From NCBI GenBank assembly GCA_016839845.1, contig JAEOTL010000363.1, positions 1 through 14,967 on the forward strand: a stretch of 14,967 nt of DNA. Direction: 5' to 3'. This document shows, piece after piece, positions 1-7,393 of this stretch. The translations under genes were made by a program, and so were the position numbers. Each line of letters begins with the position of its first letter. Within the stretch, counting starts at the first letter, position 1. The notes under the pieces are model-generated. The model worked only from the letters and a program-made list of their open reading frames with translations, was not told the DNA's origin and ran no database searches. This stretch comes from Promethearchaeota archaeon (lineage in GTDB: Archaea; Asgardarchaeota; Lokiarchaeia; Sigynarchaeales; SOKP01).

Positions 1-1
1 A

Positions 2-295
2 GCCAAAGGAGCTCTGGATTTTTCCATGATTGGAACTTGCAGAGGTCCAATTGAGTATTATATTGACTTTCTACTTGATTATGTGAAAGATTATAAAATC
101 GATTGTGTAATTATGCCGATGCAATTTGCTTGTAAACATGCATATTCAATGGCGCGAGTTAGCTCAGAGGCATTAAGAGAAGAAACTGATGTTCCCGTTT
201 ATATCTTTGGTTGTGATCCTTATGATTCTCGAGAGGTAACCTCAGAATCAATAAGGGGAGGGATTTCAGATTTTATTACACAAGTAGTATTATAA
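2..295 (+). CDS. 2-hydroxyacyl-CoA dehydratase subunit, C-terminal fragment (HgdB/FldC/BcrB family)
   Basis: The reading frame is open from base 2 and stops at 293-295, so only about the last 97 residues of a larger protein (family usually 370-430 residues) are present. Visible are a Rossmann-like strand ending in CVIMPMQFACKHAY, matching the family's late 'CK' region, and VPVYIFGCDPYDSRE, matching the conserved D-x-R segment before the final helix. Members of this family bind a [4Fe-4S] cluster and dehydrate (R)-2-hydroxyacyl-CoA, or reduce aromatic acyl-CoA, after one-electron activation by an HgdC-type ATPase. That activator starts 13 bases downstream, which supports the call strongly. Substrate and subunit identity (alpha or beta) cannot be told from this fragment. 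The first ATG (26) is internal and is not the real start. Confidence 0.8.
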   Translation, partial: AKGALDFSMIGTCRGPIEYYIDFLLDYVKDYKIDCVIMPMQFACKHAYSMARVSSEALREETDVPVYIFGCDPYDSREVTSESIRGGISDFITQVVL

Positions 296-303
296 AGGAG
301 GAG
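295..303 (+). promoter_or_regulatory. Strong Shine-Dalgarno site setting a TTG start
   Basis: AAGGAGGAG begins at the last base of the upstream stop codon and ends 5 bases before TTG at 309. It is a near-perfect anti-SD match. It decides the TTG start of the activator gene and indicates co-translation with the dehydratase subunit. Confidence 0.8.
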
Positions 304-308
304 AAATA

Positions 309-1088
309 TTGATTGTAGCTGGATGTGATGTAGGTTCCTTAACTGGAAAAGCTGTTATTTTGAAAGATGGTGAGATTTTTTCTTATAGCATAGTCCCAAC
401 AACGCCTAAGCCAGCAAGGACCGCTAAAAACGCTATGGATGAGGCTCTGAAGAAAGAAAACTTAAGCTTAGATGACATTGAATATGTTGTAGGTACAGGG
501 TATGGGAGAGTGAAAATCCCATTTGCGAATTCTGAAACTTCAGAATTAACCTGCCATGGAAAAGGAGCTCATTCATTTATTCCATCAATTAGAACTATAA
601 TTGATGTAGGCGGACAAGATTGTAAAGTAATAAAAGTGGATAAAACCGGTAAAATATTGGATTTCGCGATGAACGATAAATGTGCAGCAGGTACAGGCAG
701 ATTTCTTGAAGTTATGGCCAGAACTTTGGAGTTGGATCTTGAAGAACTTGGTCCTATTTCTTTGCAAGCGAAAAGCCAAGCTAAAATTACCGCTCAATGC
801 AGTGTTTTTGCTGAAACTGAAGTAGTAAGTCTTATGGCCGATGGGGTAGAAGTATCTGACATAGTTGCGGGAATACACGATTCCATTGCTTCTAGAATAA
901 TGTCTCTGGTCTATAGAGTTGGCCTTGAAGAGGATTTCACTATAACTGGAGGCGTTGCTAAAAATACAGGAGTTGTTACATATCTGGAAAAAAGAATTGG
1001 GGTTGATGCTAAAAAATTACCTGTTGATCCTCAGATAATTGGGGCTTTAGGAGCAGCTTTAATAGCTCAAGACCAATTCACGGCATAG
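309..1088 (+). CDS. hgdC: 2-hydroxyacyl-CoA dehydratase activator ATPase (HgdC/BadF-BadG family)
   Basis: This 259-residue protein has the length and motifs of HgdC-type activators (archerases). They are homodimeric ASKHA-fold ATPases with one [4Fe-4S] cluster at the dimer interface that inject a low-potential electron into the dehydratase. Seen here: the first phosphate loop CDVGS (residues 6-10), the second phosphate loop DVGGQD (99-104), the cluster cysteines C125 (in CAAGTGRFLE) and C164 (in AQCSVFAETE), and an adenosine motif TGGVAKN (213-219). Cysteine positions agree within about two residues with those known for Acidaminococcus HgdC. The TTG start is set by a strong SD 5 bases upstream. 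It lies 13 bases after the dehydratase subunit, so the two are one operon. The gene symbol denotes the family; a phenyllactyl-CoA or benzoyl-CoA-type partner is not excluded. Confidence 0.92.
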   Translation: MIVAGCDVGSLTGKAVILKDGEIFSYSIVPTTPKPARTAKNAMDEALKKENLSLDDIEYVVGTGYGRVKIPFANSETSELTCHGKGAHSFIPSIRTIIDVGGQDCKVIKVDKTGKILDFAMNDKCAAGTGRFLEVMARTLELDLEELGPISLQAKSQAKITAQCSVFAETEVVSLMADGVEVSDIVAGIHDSIASRIMSLVYRVGLEEDFTITGGVAKNTGVVTYLEKRIGVDAKKLPVDPQIIGALGAALIAQDQFTA

Positions 1089-1123
1089 AATTTTTAAATT
1101 TTTTCTTATTTTTTTAAAAAAAA
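1089..1123. terminator. Bidirectional T/A-run terminator between convergent genes
   Basis: Directly after the activator stop come T runs at 1091-1095, 1099-1104 and 1109-1115, followed by an A run at 1116-1123 that is a T run on the minus strand. Archaeal polymerase stops at such oligo-T tracts. The site lies between the plus-strand activator and the minus-strand Fe-S gene, so it can serve both. Confidence 0.6.
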
Positions 1124-1138
1124 GTGAAAAAGAATAGT

Positions 1139-2380
1139 TTAGATTGTTTTTCTGATTAATTCAGAAATATCGTATGCTTTAATTTCACCATTTTCAATAT
1201 TTGATTTAAATTGATTTAGGCAAAAGGGACAAGATGACACTATAGCATCAGCCTTAGTTTCCATTGCTTCTTCTATTCGTTCTTTGGCAGCAAAGGAAGA
1301 CAAATCTTTAAATGCAGATCTAACACCTCCTCCTGACCCACAACACCATGCATTGTGTCTATTTCGAGTCATTTCTACCAATTCGATACCAGGTATTCTC
1401 TCTAATACATCCCTTGGTGCTTTATACATACCCATATGGCGCCCTAAATGACAGGGATCATGGTAAGTAATCTTCATCTGGACCTGATTCTTAAAGATAT
1501 TTTCATTACTCTTTGATTCTTTTCTGATAAACTCAGGCAAATGTCGAATTTCTATTCCATGATCTAAATTGAATTTATTGGGATAACTATCTTTCAAAGT
1601 TCTATAACATCCCGCACATGAAGTAATAATTTTTTCAATTCCGCTTTCTTTAAAGTTTTCAACATTTGCTTTAGCTAATTCAACTGCTTTTTCAGTCTGA
1701 CCTGTCATATAAACAGGAGAGCCACAGCATCCTTCTTTTTCCAAAATTTTAAACTCGATACCTAAATTATTTAAAACTTCTGCTGTGGCAATAGCAATGT
1801 TTTGTTCTCTATAACTCGCAGTACATCCCACGAAATATGCCAATTTTGCATCTGGTGATTGTTTAATTTGTGAAGGTAACCATTTCAATCGGTCTTCATT
1901 TTTTTCCATATAAGGGTTTTTTTCTATCATTATATGGCTAGAATACTTTGCTTGTTCTGGCATAGGACCATACCCTGCCTTAACGGCTTCTTCTCTCATT
2001 GCCATTAACCATTCTCCCGCATAAGAATGAATTTCAGGTATTTGACATTGCTGTACACATGCCATACACACAGAACATTGATAAAAAATCTTAGCTAAGT
2101 TTTCACTCCATTTGAGTCTATCTGTAGATAAAGCCCATGTAAGTAAATTTTTCCCACCGAGATAATAGGCTTCAAAATTGCCGAATTCTCCAGATGGACA
2201 CACTCTTGACCAATTAGCGTCTTTATAAACTGTCCTGCAGGTTCCACATTTACCACATTGAAAAAAAGTCTCTTTATAATGCGATAAATCTTGATGTCTT
2301 TCAAGCTTCTGGTTTTCATGTGCAAGAGTTATTTTAGAAATTCCTGTTCCCGAAATGTATCTAACTCTCCTTTTAGACAT
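1139..2380 (-). CDS. HdrD/GlcF-like (Fe-S)-binding oxidoreductase subunit with two CCG domains
   Basis: This 413-residue Fe-S protein is the electron-carrying partner of the FAD oxidase just upstream. An N-terminal ferredoxin part holds two four-cysteine sets: C42, C45, C48, C61 (the last in a CP pair) and C102, C105, C108, C112, consistent with two [4Fe-4S] clusters. Two CCG (cysteine-rich) domains follow: C186, C218-C219, C255, C258 and C310, C346-C347, C384, C387. Both are complete, as in HdrB/HdrD, GlcF and LutA relatives, where they bind noncubane or other Fe-S clusters. No membrane helices are seen. The ATG at 2380 is one base after the upstream stop and is preceded by GAGGAG (2390-2395). 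The likely role is to pass electrons from flavin-linked oxidation of a hydroxy acid or similar substrate to a quinone, heterodisulfide or other carrier; which one is unknown. Confidence 0.88.
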   Translation of the reverse strand: MSKRRVRYISGTGISKITLAHENQKLERHQDLSHYKETFFQCGKCGTCRTVYKDANWSRVCPSGEFGNFEAYYLGGKNLLTWALSTDRLKWSENLAKIFYQCSVCMACVQQCQIPEIHSYAGEWLMAMREEAVKAGYGPMPEQAKYSSHIMIEKNPYMEKNEDRLKWLPSQIKQSPDAKLAYFVGCTASYREQNIAIATAEVLNNLGIEFKILEKEGCCGSPVYMTGQTEKAVELAKANVENFKESGIEKIITSCAGCYRTLKDSYPNKFNLDHGIEIRHLPEFIRKESKSNENIFKNQVQMKITYHDPCHLGRHMGMYKAPRDVLERIPGIELVEMTRNRHNAWCCGSGGGVRSAFKDLSSFAAKERIEEAMETKADAIVSSCPFCLNQFKSNIENGEIKAYDISELIRKTI

Positions 2381-2381
2381 A

Positions 2382-3815
2382 TTATTCTTCTCCTCTTCCT
2401 TGCCCTGGATTCATTATCTTATTCGGATCAAGAAGTTGCCTAATCTTTTCAATCAGTTCACCTGTAGCGGGGAAAATATTTTCTTTATGAGAGGAATAGG
2501 CCCATTTTGGGGATTTATACATTATTGCCCCATCAATTTGTGAAACTTCCTCATGAATTTCTTTTAATAAAGTTCGTGCCATTTCAATCTCATCGGGATC
2601 ATTCTTGTTAAAATTAATGTTTGTTCGAGCTACACAATAATGTCCACCAAACATTATTCTACTATAAAATTGTGGAGGTTTGTCATGTTTCAAACAAACT
2701 TCCCTTGCTGAATTATAATAGTTTATTATGTCCCCTGTCGAACAGTAAGAACCAATCCATTCACCACCACCACCCCTTGAAAAATTCCAGCAACCCCAGA
2801 CCTGAGTTGGGGGTGTGTCAATAGCTTCTACACCTTGTTCCCTTGACATAAGCTGAATTTTGCCTTCTTTACAAACGTCTATGATAGCTTCACATTGAGC
2901 CTCATGCTGTTTAGCAGTATAGGCTTGAGTCGCTATAATACACACAAAATCTGGCATACCTCCTTTTATAGCATCTTTGGGAACGTTCTTTTCATTTAAA
3001 TTTTGAACTGATTGGCTCCACCCTAGATTAACTACTACTATATCAATAATTCCAAGACCTGCTTTCGCTAGTTTAAGCATTACAGGAATTCCATCTTCCA
3101 TTCTGAGTGTTGCACCAGTGAAAACCTCATTGAAAGGTAGTCTTGGCCATAATTTTATAGCAGCTTTGGTTACAATCCCTGTTGTACCTTCCCAACCTAT
3201 AAACAACCCGGCTAAATCTGGTAATGGTTGCCTACCATACCAGTGTTTAGAGATACTACAAGAACCTATTTTAACAAGTTCTCCTGATCCTAACACTGCT
3301 TCTAAACCGTTTAAAAATTCCGCTCCAGAGCCACCAATCATTCCTAAGTCAAACATCCCATAACAAAGACACGAAGGAACCACTCCTGTACCTGGGGGTG
3401 ACCATGTTACGCCTGCCCTTAGATTAGGATGATTCTTCTCAAGATACCCTTGTAAATCTGCCCATGTTATCCCCCCCTCGACAACAGCATACATATCATT
3501 TTCATTCACATCTAAAACTCGATTTAATCTTCTTAGATCAACCACGATTCCTCCTTTTCTAGGTGTAGCAAGAGAACCAAAGTTTATACCAGAAACCCAT
3601 GGAACAATGGGAATTTTATATTTGTTTGCAAGTTTAACAATATCCTGAACCTCCTCTGCAGAATTTGGCATTATTACAATATCACATTTTCCTTCTGGCT
3701 CCGCTGTTATAAAATCATAATGATATAGAAATTGCATTTCAGGTTGATCCGAAACATACTTTTCCCCAACAATATCTGCTAATTCTGTAATAATTTCGTT
3801 ATCTATCATTTTCAT
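2382..3815 (-). CDS. FAD-binding oxidoreductase, GlcD/VAO-type flavoprotein subunit
   Basis: This 477-residue protein has the layout of the vanillyl-alcohol oxidase/GlcD flavoprotein family. The FAD-binding PCMH domain spans about residues 45-225, with IPIVPWVSGINFG (68-80), GGIVVDLRRLNRV (88-100), a GGITWADLQGYL stretch and DLAGLFIGWEGTTGIVT (200-216). A substrate cap domain follows and ends in the typical LDPNKIMNPGQG near the C-terminus. It heads a two-gene minus-strand operon with the HdrD/GlcF-like protein, so the pair probably oxidises (or reduces) a 2-hydroxy acid or related substrate, with electrons passing from FAD to Fe-S clusters. ATG at 3815 follows a TATA-like box by about 33 bases; M3 is an alternative start. 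D-lactate, glycolate, 2-hydroxyglutarate and aromatic alcohols are all possible substrates. Confidence 0.88.
   Translation of the reverse strand: MKMIDNEIITELADIVGEKYVSDQPEMQFLYHYDFITAEPEGKCDIVIMPNSAEEVQDIVKLANKYKIPIVPWVSGINFGSLATPRKGGIVVDLRRLNRVLDVNENDMYAVVEGGITWADLQGYLEKNHPNLRAGVTWSPPGTGVVPSCLCYGMFDLGMIGGSGAEFLNGLEAVLGSGELVKIGSCSISKHWYGRQPLPDLAGLFIGWEGTTGIVTKAAIKLWPRLPFNEVFTGATLRMEDGIPVMLKLAKAGLGIIDIVVVNLGWSQSVQNLNEKNVPKDAIKGGMPDFVCIIATQAYTAKQHEAQCEAIIDVCKEGKIQLMSREQGVEAIDTPPTQVWGCWNFSRGGGGEWIGSYCSTGDIINYYNSAREVCLKHDKPPQFYSRIMFGGHYCVARTNINFNKNDPDEIEMARTLLKEIHEEVSQIDGAIMYKSPKWAYSSHKENIFPATGELIEKIRQLLDPNKIMNPGQGRGEE
2390..2395 (-). promoter_or_regulatory. Shine-Dalgarno site inside the end of the FAD oxidase gene
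   Basis: Read on the minus strand, GAGGAG lies 9 bases before the ATG of the Fe-S gene, within the last codons of the upstream gene. It supports translational coupling of the two subunits. Confidence 0.6.
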
Positions 3816-3847
3816 CGACCTTATAAATTATATTAAATCCTTTATAC

Positions 3848-3856
3848 TATTTATAG
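3848..3856 (-). promoter_or_regulatory. TATA-like box for the FAD oxidase/Fe-S operon
   Basis: On the minus strand CTATAAATA is centred about 37 bases before the ATG at 3815. Archaeal spacing would place the transcript start near 3825, giving a leader of about 10 bases. The same 83-base gap must also hold the promoter of the divergent gene at 3899, for which no clear box stands out. Confidence 0.5.
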
Positions 3857-3898
3857 ATTAATTGTATTATCATATCAATTAATAAAAAAATTGAAAAC

Positions 3899-4996
3899 TT
3901 GGTAAAATTGATAAAGGTATTTGGGGCAGCTCTAGATGCATCAGATTTCCCTCTTAGTCTTCAAATTAAGCAAAATTATCTAAATCAGTTGTCTCAAAAT
4001 CTCGTAATTGACCCTGATTTTTTAGATCCTTACGATGGATTCCTTTTATTTAGTCAAGAGTTGACCAAAGATAAATATGTTAAAATTGGTAAGTTTCCTA
4101 TTAAATCTTGGCTAACTCCTAAACCTAATCTCGAAGATTTACCATTAATGAATCAACTAGAATTTCAAAATTTTACTATTACAGGCACTATTAGGAATTA
4201 TTCAGAGAAACTAGAAGATTATGTGAAAAACAATATAATCCCCGATTTTCCTTTAATGATAGGAGTAGATCATTCTCTTACGGGGGGAGTCCTAAATGCC
4301 TTATCTCATGAATATGGACCAGAAGAATTACTTGTTCTTATATTTGATGCCCATTTCGATGGGTTACCTGCTAATGTTTCATTGAATATCGCAAAATATA
4401 TGAGTGAGCATCCTGAAGAGAAAAATCCTTTGATTTCAGAACATATTGATTTAATTAGCCAAAACTTAGAGACCATCGATACATACACATGCGCCTCATT
4501 TTTATTTTATTTAATAAAAGAAAAAGTTATAATGCCAGAAAATCTCATAATTTTTGGCTGCCAAGATTATCCAGATGCAAAATTTCGTTCATTAGAAGAT
4601 CCCCGAATAGTAGAATACGTTAAATTTTACAATGAAATGGAGCAGAAAGGGGTAAAGTTCATACCCAAATCTGAAACATCAACAATGATTAACAAATTAT
4701 CAACAGTCTTGAAAGATATAGAAAATTCAAACATATATATCTCATTTGATACAGACGTAGGGGCGTTAAAGGAAATAATCGCAACTAGGTTTAGGAATGC
4801 TATTGGAATCGATCAAAAAACTATTTTGAGTGCTGCTAGAATCATAAAAGATGTAATAGAATCAAAGAAACTTGATTTAATGGGATTAGATATAGTGGAA
4901 ATCGAAACATACTTACTTAATAAAGATTTTCCCAAATCGGGAAGAGTAGATCAAACCGTTAAAGTTGTTGACAATCTTTTGGATATTCTTTTATAG
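3899..4996 (+). CDS. Arginase/agmatinase (ureohydrolase) superfamily protein, substrate unknown
   Basis: This 365-residue protein shows the full set of binuclear-metal ligands of ureohydrolases: H125 in GVDHSLTGG, D150, H152 and D154 in FDAHFD, and D284 and D286 in SFDTD. A late GLDIVEIE motif (329-336) matches the arginase DIxEVNP segment, whose glutamate (here E334) contacts the guanidinium group. The fold should therefore be active and Mn2+-dependent. It differs from classical arginase in being longer (365 versus about 300), in having about 30 extra residues between the second and third metal motifs, and in having FDGLP rather than the usual T-D-x after the DAH motif. The substrate may therefore not be arginine or agmatine. 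TTG at 3899 is the only start near the beginning of the frame apart from TTG 3908; the SD is weak. It stands alone, with the CoA ligase about 100 bases downstream. Confidence 0.78.
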   Translation: MVKLIKVFGAALDASDFPLSLQIKQNYLNQLSQNLVIDPDFLDPYDGFLLFSQELTKDKYVKIGKFPIKSWLTPKPNLEDLPLMNQLEFQNFTITGTIRNYSEKLEDYVKNNIIPDFPLMIGVDHSLTGGVLNALSHEYGPEELLVLIFDAHFDGLPANVSLNIAKYMSEHPEEKNPLISEHIDLISQNLETIDTYTCASFLFYLIKEKVIMPENLIIFGCQDYPDAKFRSLEDPRIVEYVKFYNEMEQKGVKFIPKSETSTMINKLSTVLKDIENSNIYISFDTDVGALKEIIATRFRNAIGIDQKTILSAARIIKDVIESKKLDLMGLDIVEIETYLLNKDFPKSGRVDQTVKVVDNLLDILL

Positions 4997-4998
4997 GG

Positions 4999-5010
4999 AA
5001 TCTTAAGATT
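4999..5010. repeat. 12-base perfect palindrome after the ureohydrolase stop
   Basis: AATCTTAAGATT reads the same on both strands and begins two bases after the stop codon. It has no loop, so it is a poor hairpin. It could be a binding site or chance in AT-rich DNA. Confidence 0.3.
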
Positions 5011-5081
5011 AATTCACACATCAAGGAACCCAAACCAATCTTTAAGTTAAATTAACAATTTCATTTTTCAATATCATCATA

Positions 5082-5091
5082 TTATATTTAT
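5082..5091 (+). promoter_or_regulatory. TATA-like box before the CoA ligase gene
   Basis: TTATATTTAT lies only about 13 bases before the ATG at 5100. Normal TATA spacing would start transcription near 5112, inside the annotated frame. The next in-frame ATG (5121) would then be the start of a nearly leaderless mRNA. Confidence 0.4.
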
Positions 5092-5099
5092 AATGAAAA

Positions 5100-6506
5100 A
5101 TGTCGAATTCTACTTCAAATATGGATGTGTTTTTCAACCCTAAAACAGTAGCAATAATAGGTGCTTCTGAAAAACCTAAATTTGGTTCAGGGACGACTAT
5201 TTATCTCTTGAATTCTAAATTTAAAACATATCCAGTTAATATTAACAGTGATATGATTTTTGGACACAAATCATATAGAAATGTCAAAGAAATACCTGGA
5301 GATATAGATTTAGCAATCATCATCGTCAGTAATGAATTTGTCCTCCAAGCTGTAAAGGATTGCGTTGAAAAAGATATTAAAGGAATTATCATAGAATCAG
5401 CAGGGTTTGCAGAAACAGGTACAGAAAAATATGCTTTGATTCAAAAAGAGATTGAAGAAATTGCTAAAAAATCTAAAATCCGAATTATAGGACCAAATTG
5501 TATTGGGGTTACTAACTTTCATAACGATTTTACAACCTCAGACATGAATTTTAAACAAACAATAAAGGGTGATATCGCCGTAGTGGCACAATCCGGAGTA
5601 TTGGGAAATGTATTCATAGACTGGGCCAATAGTCAAGGAATTGGGTTTTCAAAAGCCATTACAATTGGCAATAAAGTTGATGTAGACGAAGTTGATATGT
5701 TAGAATATCTAAATGAAGATCCTGAAACGAAGATAATAACTCTTTATTTAGAGGGCACAAAAAGAGGGAAAGCACTAAAAAAAACACTTGGAAAGATGAG
5801 TAAACCTGTGATTATCCTTAAAAATGGGAGAAGTGACATCGGTTCAAGAGCAGTTAATAGTCACACAAGTTCAATTGCAGGTAATGATAAGATCTATGAG
5901 GCACTTTTTCGGCAGTATCCCCACGTTTTTAGAGTAGACAACTTTTATGAACTATTTAATATAGCTAACGTTTTTGCTACCCAACCGTTACCAAAGGGAG
6001 ACAAAATAGCTATTGTTACTGGCTCAGGAAGTCTTGGAGCCCTAGCCTGTGATGAAATTAGAAAACAAGGCCTAAACCTTGCTGATTTGAAAGATTCTAC
6101 CTTAGAAACAATTAAGTCTGTTATCCCTAATTGGGTTTCAATAGGGGGAACCATTGATTTAGGACCTTCACAATTTCAGACATTTATTCCCTCAATTAAC
6201 GCCGTTTTCCAAGATCCTAATGTTGACAGTGTATTATATATATTTTCAGTTCCAAGAGTACCCCTCGAGCGAATGGCTTCCTTTGCATTAGAAGGAATTA
6301 AAGAACAGTTTAGTGTTTTAAAGCGGGTTGCTGAAATAACAAAAAAACCTTGTATAATTGTTTGTTTTGGTTCAAGGTGGGTTTTTGATTTTGTAAGTGA
6401 AGCAGCTTCATCTTCTAAATCAAGCCTGTTCATTCCTATAATGATTAGAATAAATCAGGCAATTAAAGCCTTTAAAATGATGCATGATTATGGTAAATCG
6501 TTATAG
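5100..6506 (+). CDS. acdA: Acetate/acyl-CoA ligase (ADP-forming), alpha subunit
   Basis: This 468-residue protein matches the alpha subunit of ADP-forming acyl-CoA synthetases, which convert acyl-CoA + ADP + Pi to acid + ATP + CoA in archaeal fermentation. In order: a CoA-binding Rossmann domain (about 10-135; FFNPKTVAIIGAS, then RIIGPNCIGV), a succinyl-CoA-ligase-like domain (about 155-290) with the phosphohistidine H255 in NSHTSSIAG, and a third ligase-CoA domain (about 300-460; IAIVTGSGSLGALACDE). The ATP-grasp beta domain is missing, so a separate beta subunit is needed and is not in this window. ATG 5100 gives seven extra residues; ATG 5121 (M8) would begin MDVFFNPKTVAIIGAS, typical of family N-termini, and fits the TATA position better. 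It may process the CoA esters or acids made by the dehydratase and FAD/Fe-S enzymes nearby, which is inference. Confidence 0.88.
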   Translation: MSNSTSNMDVFFNPKTVAIIGASEKPKFGSGTTIYLLNSKFKTYPVNINSDMIFGHKSYRNVKEIPGDIDLAIIIVSNEFVLQAVKDCVEKDIKGIIIESAGFAETGTEKYALIQKEIEEIAKKSKIRIIGPNCIGVTNFHNDFTTSDMNFKQTIKGDIAVVAQSGVLGNVFIDWANSQGIGFSKAITIGNKVDVDEVDMLEYLNEDPETKIITLYLEGTKRGKALKKTLGKMSKPVIILKNGRSDIGSRAVNSHTSSIAGNDKIYEALFRQYPHVFRVDNFYELFNIANVFATQPLPKGDKIAIVTGSGSLGALACDEIRKQGLNLADLKDSTLETIKSVIPNWVSIGGTIDLGPSQFQTFIPSINAVFQDPNVDSVLYIFSVPRVPLERMASFALEGIKEQFSVLKRVAEITKKPCIIVCFGSRWVFDFVSEAASSSKSSLFIPIMIRINQAIKAFKMMHDYGKSL

Positions 6507-6580
6507 CCATAAATTTCTAAACCCTATTTTCCAATCATTTGATATTTCGTTGAAGCTTTTCCCTTAAACCTTAAATTGAT

Positions 6581-6611
6581 AATTTTTAAAAATTGGACTC
6601 CAAATTTTTTT
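6581..6611 (+). terminator. Possible terminator: palindrome plus T run
   Basis: AATTTTTAAAAATT (6581-6594) is a perfect 14-base palindrome, followed by seven Ts at 6605-6611. It is placed between the CoA ligase and the next gene. The rest of the 164-base gap has no recognisable feature except a possible TATA-like tract near 6630-6640. Confidence 0.35.
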
Positions 6612-6655
6612 AATTCAATCAAATCCACTTTTTAATTAAGAAAAAACAACAAAAT

Positions 6656-6663
6656 TGGAGTGA
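6656..6663 (+). promoter_or_regulatory. Shine-Dalgarno site of the membrane/zinc-ribbon gene
   Basis: TGGAGTGA ends 7 bases before ATG 6671 and fits the anti-SD consensus apart from one missing G. It fixes the start of the small membrane protein. Confidence 0.6.
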
Positions 6664-6670
6664 TAAAAAA

Positions 6671-7177
6671 ATGGATCTCGAGTTGGTTCGATTATGGTGG
6701 GAGGAAATTCTTAATTGGTATCTTGCTCAACCACTATACGGACAAATCCTTGTTTTAGTTGGAGTAATTGCATTATTAGCTTTGGCAATCGTAATTGTTT
6801 ATTATGTAATAAAAGGTGTTGTTTACTTAATTTACTATATTTGTAAAGGTGTGTACTATCTTTTGAAGGGAATTGGACTACTCTTCTATAAGCTTTTTGA
6901 AGCACTTTATTATCTAATCTCAGGAGAGTCAAAACCAGAGTCAAAACCTGAACAAAAGGAACAGGTTCCCCCTCAAGTTGAAATACAACCTGAACCGATT
7001 GCCCCCATTCAAATTCAAAGAGCTAATCAATCTTTAAGTCCTGACGTTTCATTTTGCAGTGAATGCGGTAATAGATTCTCAGAATCTATGGTTCGAGCTC
7101 TCTCAACTAAAGGGGATGTGTTCTGTATTCATTGTGGTTCACATTTTATTGCTAATTCAATGAAAATGGAAGCTTAA
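6671..7177 (+). CDS. Small membrane protein with C-terminal zinc ribbon
   Basis: This 168-residue protein is of unknown function. Residues about 23-48 form a clear transmembrane helix. Residues 45-83 continue as a Tyr/Leu/Ile-rich stretch in which K-G pairs recur (48-49, 59-60, 66-67), spaced 11 and 7 residues, as in an amphipathic membrane-surface helix or a second hairpin. A Pro/Glu/Lys/Gln-rich linker (85-120) leads to a zinc ribbon with C129-x2-C132 and C152-x2-C155. The start is fixed by a good SD. The gene ends in tandem stops (TAATAA) and a strong T-rich terminator, so it is likely a single-gene unit. The zinc ribbon suggests a membrane-anchored adaptor or scaffold, probably with the ribbon in the cytoplasm; orientation is inferred from lysine placement and is not certain. 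Confidence 0.75.
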   Translation: MDLELVRLWWEEILNWYLAQPLYGQILVLVGVIALLALAIVIVYYVIKGVVYLIYYICKGVYYLLKGIGLLFYKLFEALYYLISGESKPESKPEQKEQVPPQVEIQPEPIAPIQIQRANQSLSPDVSFCSECGNRFSESMVRALSTKGDVFCIHCGSHFIANSMKMEA

Positions 7178-7183
7178 TAACAA

Positions 7184-7203
7184 TTTTTTTCTTTTTTATT
7201 TTT
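7184..7203 (+). terminator. Poly-T terminator
   Basis: Three T runs (7184-7190, 7192-7197, 7199-7203) follow the tandem stop codons of the zinc-ribbon membrane gene. This is a strong archaeal-type oligo-T terminator. Confidence 0.65.
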
Positions 7204-7208
7204 CATGA

Positions 7209-7269
7209 TAAATTGAATTGAGCACCTCAAATCTGCTTCTGATTTTATATTTTAAATGAATTCAATTTA
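7209..7269. repeat. 11-base inverted repeat between convergent genes
   Basis: TAAATTGAATT (7209-7219) pairs exactly with AATTCAATTTA (7259-7269) across 39 bases. It sits in the 216-base gap between the zinc-ribbon gene and the acetyltransferase gene, which are convergent. No gene or other signal was seen in the rest of that gap. Confidence 0.35.
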
Positions 7270-7393
7270 AATATCAATTAGTTCATAATTAAGATTGAAG
7301 AAATAAGTTAGAAAATTCCTTATTAAAATCTCCTTACGTCAACCAAACTTTTGGATTTTTCTTCCTTTTCTTCTTACTACTTATTCAATAACT

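Noticed and set aside
585..878. 97-codon minus-strand frame inside the activator gene
   Set aside because: It is antisense to the cluster-binding core of the HgdC-type protein and has no start signal.
2621..3363. Plus-strand frames of 67 and 81 codons inside the first FAD oxidase gene
   Set aside because: They are antisense to conserved FAD-binding segments, proline/serine-rich, and lack start signals.
6711..6944. 77-codon minus-strand frame over the zinc-ribbon membrane gene
   Set aside because: It overlaps a plus-strand gene with SD, membrane helix, zinc ribbon and terminator; the minus frame is low complexity.
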